A DNA stretch of 64,000 nt, taken from assembly GCA_950295325.1 (NCBI GenBank), contig OX485803.1:41989554-42053553 (forward strand), given 5' to 3'. Below are positions 60,181-64,000 of the stretch, in pieces. The translations under genes and the position numbers were made by a program. The notes under the pieces are model-generated. The model did no database searches and was not told the origin of the DNA. It was given only the letters and a program-made list of their open reading frames with translations. The stretch's first letter is position 1. The number at the start of each line of letters is the position of its first letter. Origin of the DNA: Polytrichum commune (taxonomy: Eukaryota; Streptophyta; Polytrichopsida; Polytrichales; Polytrichaceae).

Positions 60181-60619
60181 CATGTACCACTCAAATACAG
60201 GTGTTTCTTTTTTAACCAGGAAGAGTGACCACACACCTTAAATGCCCTTTTTTTCCAAGTACTTAAACGATGTTGATGTCCAATTAAGGAGGGTGACCAT
60301 ATAAGACCCTATGCCTTACTATATTGGTTTGATGTCATGGCATATAACATTCAAGAATATTCATTGATAGGGGCTACTCCTTATGCATTTTAAAGAAGCA
60401 TAAAAGGATTACACCGTTTTGCTTCAATGATACAAGGGTTTGGATGGAATAATGATAGATGAATGTGTGCATGAGTTCGTGATAGTACAAAACGAATGGA
60501 TCATTATCATGTGACCTCTACAATAGAAAACTTGATAACTTACAAAGTAAGCCGCATAATTAAGTCTTTGTCCACTAATCAAGCATCCAAATCAAAGACC
60601 AAGTAAATCTTACGTCTAG

Positions 60620-60830
60620 TGTCTAGGGAGATTATTGGGCTTAATCAGTTAAAATCCTAGTGTTTCCAAGTCCAACCGGTTAATTACATGTTGTGATCTA
60701 TCGGATTTACTTCTGAATCATTAATTTGAGGTATACTTCATAGATTCCTCTAGAATGGTCGGTAAATTTTCCGAAGTTTTCAACTTCAACTGATTATTCT
60801 TCAAACTCAAAGGTTGATCACACCAGAAAT
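60620..60830 (+). mobile_element. ACCGGTT-family element
   Basis: Starts near TAGGGAGATTATTGGGCTTA and contains 'tccaaccggttaattacatg', 'attcctctagaatggtcggt' and 'cttcaactgattattcttc'. The 3' end has decayed. Confidence 0.55.
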
Positions 60831-61505
60831 TTCTAGCACCATTTGTCAACATCTCCGGTTGTAATAGTGTGAACAGTGGTGGGCCAATAGTTATTTCATA
60901 ACATAATTCCCAACAATCTCATTCATTGCAGCAACCAAACAAAAAGTTTGGTGTGATCGGGGCATCAATGGGTTCATGTATAGCTACATTGCTTTCTTCA
61001 GTTATTATGGGTTACCATTTGGAGTTACATGTTGTTATAACTTTTTACCGAGCGAATCATTTTTTACCAACTAAATTAAATCATACTTTCTCAGTGTGGA
61101 TACTAACTACACTAAAAATGATATTTAGTGTTTGATACACTAAATACGAGCGCATACACTACATGTTAATAACCATATGAAAGTAAGTGACATGAAATGT
61201 AAACTCAAACACTAAATAACAACTATGATAATATGTGGAAGTTACGTGTTTGAATTTAGTGTTAGTAAGGATATGAAATCCATGCTTCACAAGAAGGGAG
61301 GTGGCAGTAGGGAAGGTAGCGGCACATTTATGTCTAACACTAATTGTCAAGGAATTGAAAATTAGTGTTGAGCACAACATGATGGTAACAACATTAATTA
61401 TAATCAAGTAGTAAATATCCTTTTCAGTAGACTTATGTTATTTGGGTAAGAATTAAAACTCTCTGTAAGAAGTTTTAGCAACACGTCATTCCAAATGGTA
61501 ACCCA

Positions 61506-61630
61506 CACTAATTAGACAAAACATTGTAGGAGTTGGTTCTCCATGTTCACTAATTAGACAACATTGTAGGAGTCGGTTCTCCATGTTCACTAATTAGACA
61601 AAACATTGTAGGAGTCGGTTCTCCATGTTC
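61506..61630. repeat. Minisatellite, ~42 bp x 3
   Basis: Three nearly identical units begin at 61506, 61548 and 61588 (CACTAATTAGACAAAACATT, then GTAGGAGTCGGTTCTCCATG and TT). The middle unit lacks two bases. Confidence 0.95.
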
Positions 61631-62569
61631 ATTGCTTACTTCGTGTTACCAACAACTCCCAAGGTATTGTTTGACAATAGAGGTTTCTTGAATATTAGGT
61701 ATAAGCACAATACCTCTCATCCATCCACCATGACCCCTAGCTATAATAGGCTTGTGGATGATTCATCTCAAATGACTTCCTCTACACTAATTTGGAAACG
61801 GTATAAATGTTAGAGCATGCATCACTTAAATGTAAAAGATTATGCACACGTTTTAGTGTAGTTCTTTTGAGATTTCAAACGTGGCCCGTCGACATGCAAA
61901 AAGAAAAAAGCGCGTGTTTGTTAAAAACCATATAATAAACATTGTTTTTGATAAATTCTAATAAACGATCATAAAATATTATGGCATTGCATGACTCTAA
62001 GTGAAAATCAACACAATACAATGTACGCCATTTGTGATATTTAGTGTCAATTACTATTTGGAACTATGCAACAACTTAACACGTTACTCTTAATTTAAAA
62101 AATTAAATAAAGGTCAAAGATGTTCTTTGAACATTATAAAACATAAACAATTTTACTTGGTAGAAAAATGACATTCTAAATAAGATCTTAAAGCATTGCG
62201 TAATATCCTACAACACATGGTACCACATACCATAGAAAATGTAGTTTGTTCTACACCATTTATGGTATTTAGTGTCACTACCTTTCTCATAGTTATATCG
62301 TGCCATGCTTAGAACATGCTTTTGTTACCAACTTCTATGTTCTATGATTTCAAACCACATGTTTCACCTTTATTGGTAAAAAAAGATAAAATTTCAAACA
62401 AAACTATAGCATTATGTAGATCCAAATAGTGTGTGACAATACATACCATAAATGGTGCAAACTATAGACATGATATCCAACCGGCTTGAGATTCGTTGTG
62501 TCTACGTAAACTCATTTGTCGTGGATGAAGGGGCTCCAATAAAAAAAAGGTCCCCTACAAGATTCAGGG
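61631..62569. other. Intergenic DNA
   Basis: AT-rich, with recurring 'atttagtgt' words (62038, 62268), possibly old MITE ends. No gene supported. Confidence 0.4.
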
Positions 62570-62795
62570 TCAGTGCCCGAAAAGTTTTTGGGCATATATA
62601 GTCGGTCAAGATCCTAGTGATTTTAAATCCAACCAGTTACATGTTGACATCTTCCGGTCTTGCTGTATTCAGTTGAGGTATATTCGATAGATTCCTCTAA
62701 AACGACCGGTGATTCTCATGAAGTCTTGAATTCTAACTGGTTATTTCTCAAACTCAACCGGTTCATCTGTAACTAGCTATCAGTTCGCCCTGTTC
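62570..62795 (+). mobile_element. ACCGGTT-family element
   Basis: Runs from CAGTGCCCGAAAAGTTTTTG through 'aaccagttacatgttgacat', 'attcctctaaaacgaccggt' and 'caaccggttcatctgtaact' to 'cagttcgccctgttcatg'. Confidence 0.6.
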
Positions 62796-63138
62796 ATGAC
62801 CATTTCATTCCAATTCGACATTACTACCATAATCCAGGGTCTCTGACTTTATTCATGGAATCAAATCGCCTAAAAATATTCATTTACATGCTATGATATA
62901 ATTCACTGTGTTTTTACCTGTGCAATGAATTAGGTTACGTAGACACCACGAAATCCTAGACCTTAAAATAATCATATTCATACATTCGAAAATGTTATGT
63001 GAAATATTGTCAGTCCCACATAAGCCTTTCATGGATTTGAATAACAATGTTATGCCAGCCCTGCCAGTCAACATATAAAAACCGGTGGGTCAGTGAAAAC
63101 CGGTGTAGTAACTTGAGGGGGATCTCCAAGCTGAATCC

Positions 63139-63207
63139 AGAGAAGAAAGAAAAGAAAAGAAACGGGAAAGAAGAGGGAAAGAAAGGGAAGAAAAAGAGAA
63201 GAAGGGG
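63139..63207. repeat. Polypurine tract
   Basis: Sixty-nine bases of A and G with one C, immediately upstream of a GC-rich putative first exon. Such tracts can form triplex DNA. It also creates Lys/Glu-rich and Phe-rich artefact frames. Confidence 0.8.
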
Positions 63208-63222
63208 TGAGGGCCCCGAGGG

Positions 63223-64000
63223 ACCTGCTTTCCAGCCTACAGGTGCTTGTTTGCGAGTTCTAGTTTGAGTTCTAGACTCTTCGGGCCGCTCACACTGCGC
63301 CTCTTGCTCGCCTCCATCGCCATTCACCAGATTGGATTGCTCTCTCGTCCCGCTGCCTCCGGAGAGCGGCGATAGCCACCAGGCCCTTGCGAACACTTCC
63401 GTCGCCGCCGAGGTTGTGTGTGCTTCCTTTTTTTTGTTTTTTGTTTTTTGTTTTTCTTGCTTGCTTGGATTCTCAGTGTAGGATGCGTCCTGCTGGTCCT
63501 GATGTGTTGGATTCACCGCCGGCGTCTCGTCTCTGCAAGGTCACTACTGGCGCACACTTTAACCGATACTCGATTTTTCCTTCGTACTTCTCGCGCTCTT
63601 TCGTCATTTTCTATATGTTTCTGTTGTTATTTGGCGAGGCTTCGGAATTGAGAACGACCATGTTGTAGAATCAGTACACAAGAAGCAATAGTTTTCGCGT
63701 GTTACTTGACATGAAAGGCATCTGGGGTGTATTCGAATAGACATCAACCAAGGCTTCGAGGAAGACGGATTGAGAGAGAGATGTGAGGGGGTCACATTAT
63801 TCTGTCTGTGTAAGGTGGCTGGTGGCGCACACTCCAAACCGATTCACGATTGCTTTCTCGTATTTCTCGCGCTCTTCCTGTTTCATTATACATTTTTCTG
63901 ATGTTATTCGTTAGGCTTTGGAATCGAAAACCAGCATGTTGTAGATTCAAGAGTTACTATTGACTGCGTCAACGAGGTCCGATGCTTGGATGAAGTGGCA
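63223..64000 (+). other. Probable 5' end of a plus-strand gene leaving the window
   Basis: A GC-rich leader-like block (63245-63412) ends at a possible donor (CGCCGAG|GTTGTG). A T-rich, intron-like stretch follows. No long ATG frame is present, so this would be a 5' UTR exon and intron. The gene body would lie beyond 64000. A minus-strand frame (63010-63516) here is low-complexity and rejected. Confidence 0.35.
63533..63955 (+). repeat. Long-period tandem repeat, ~274 bp, two units
   Basis: The text 'ggcgcacact ... tttctcgYRYttctcgcgctctt ... gttattYgKYgaggctt-like ... catgttgtaga' occurs at 63550-63670 and again at 63824-63955 with substitutions. The spacing is about 274 bp. Confidence 0.7.

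Noticed and set aside
63010-63516. 168-codon minus-strand frame
   Set aside because: Low complexity from the polypurine tract (Phe/Ser/Pro runs) and poly-Lys; no domain.

Overview
The window looks like nuclear DNA of a land plant or close streptophyte relative. Two genes have GT-AG introns and encode proteins with plastid-type N termini. One is a full plastid 2-oxoglutarate/malate (DiT-type) translocator. Non-coding DNA dominates and is AT-rich, with many small DNA-transposon derivatives. I cannot name the species. The pogo/Tigger-like remnant, the bacterial-type esterase and the many poly(C/G) runs make me lean towards a non-flowering lineage, but that is only inference.

Layout. 1-4545: repeats, including a tRNA-derived SINE end, a perfect Tourist-like MITE and an inverted MITE pair. 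4546-10440: a five-exon minus-strand gene for a LysM plus transmembrane protein; its upstream region holds a ~325-bp tandem repeat. 10441-18600: repeats. 18639-19589: intronless GC-rich esterase of the hormone-sensitive-lipase family. 19590-31170: mostly gene-poor, with a striking array of short hairpins (25078-25549), an unrecognised ORF, a G-quadruplex-prone island and an orphan exon-like segment. 31171-34481: minus-strand DiT translocator in three exons, with degenerate tandem repeats in intron 1. 34482-35730: GC-rich promoter region, perhaps divergent. 35730-63100: a transposon graveyard with a Tigger-like pseudogene, a second hairpin array, a cluster of ~230-bp 'ACCGGTT' elements, Tourist-like MITEs, SINEs, a Ty3/gypsy protease-RT remnant, and a hAT deletion derivative with intact TIRs and a perfect 8-bp target duplication. 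63140-64000: probable 5' end of a plus-strand gene running off the window, again with a long-period tandem repeat.

Gene logic. The translocator and the LysM protein both carry plastid-like N termini, and the DNA upstream of both contains the same CCGGGTAT-type word. The esterase is isolated and compositionally different from its surroundings. No intact autonomous transposon was found; every transposase or polymerase reading frame is truncated or broken.

Strongest unexplained signals: (1) two homologous arrays of hairpins with a conserved GTCT loop and stems that differ in sequence yet still pair; (2) long-period tandem repeats at the 5' parts of three genes; (3) the shared upstream motif.
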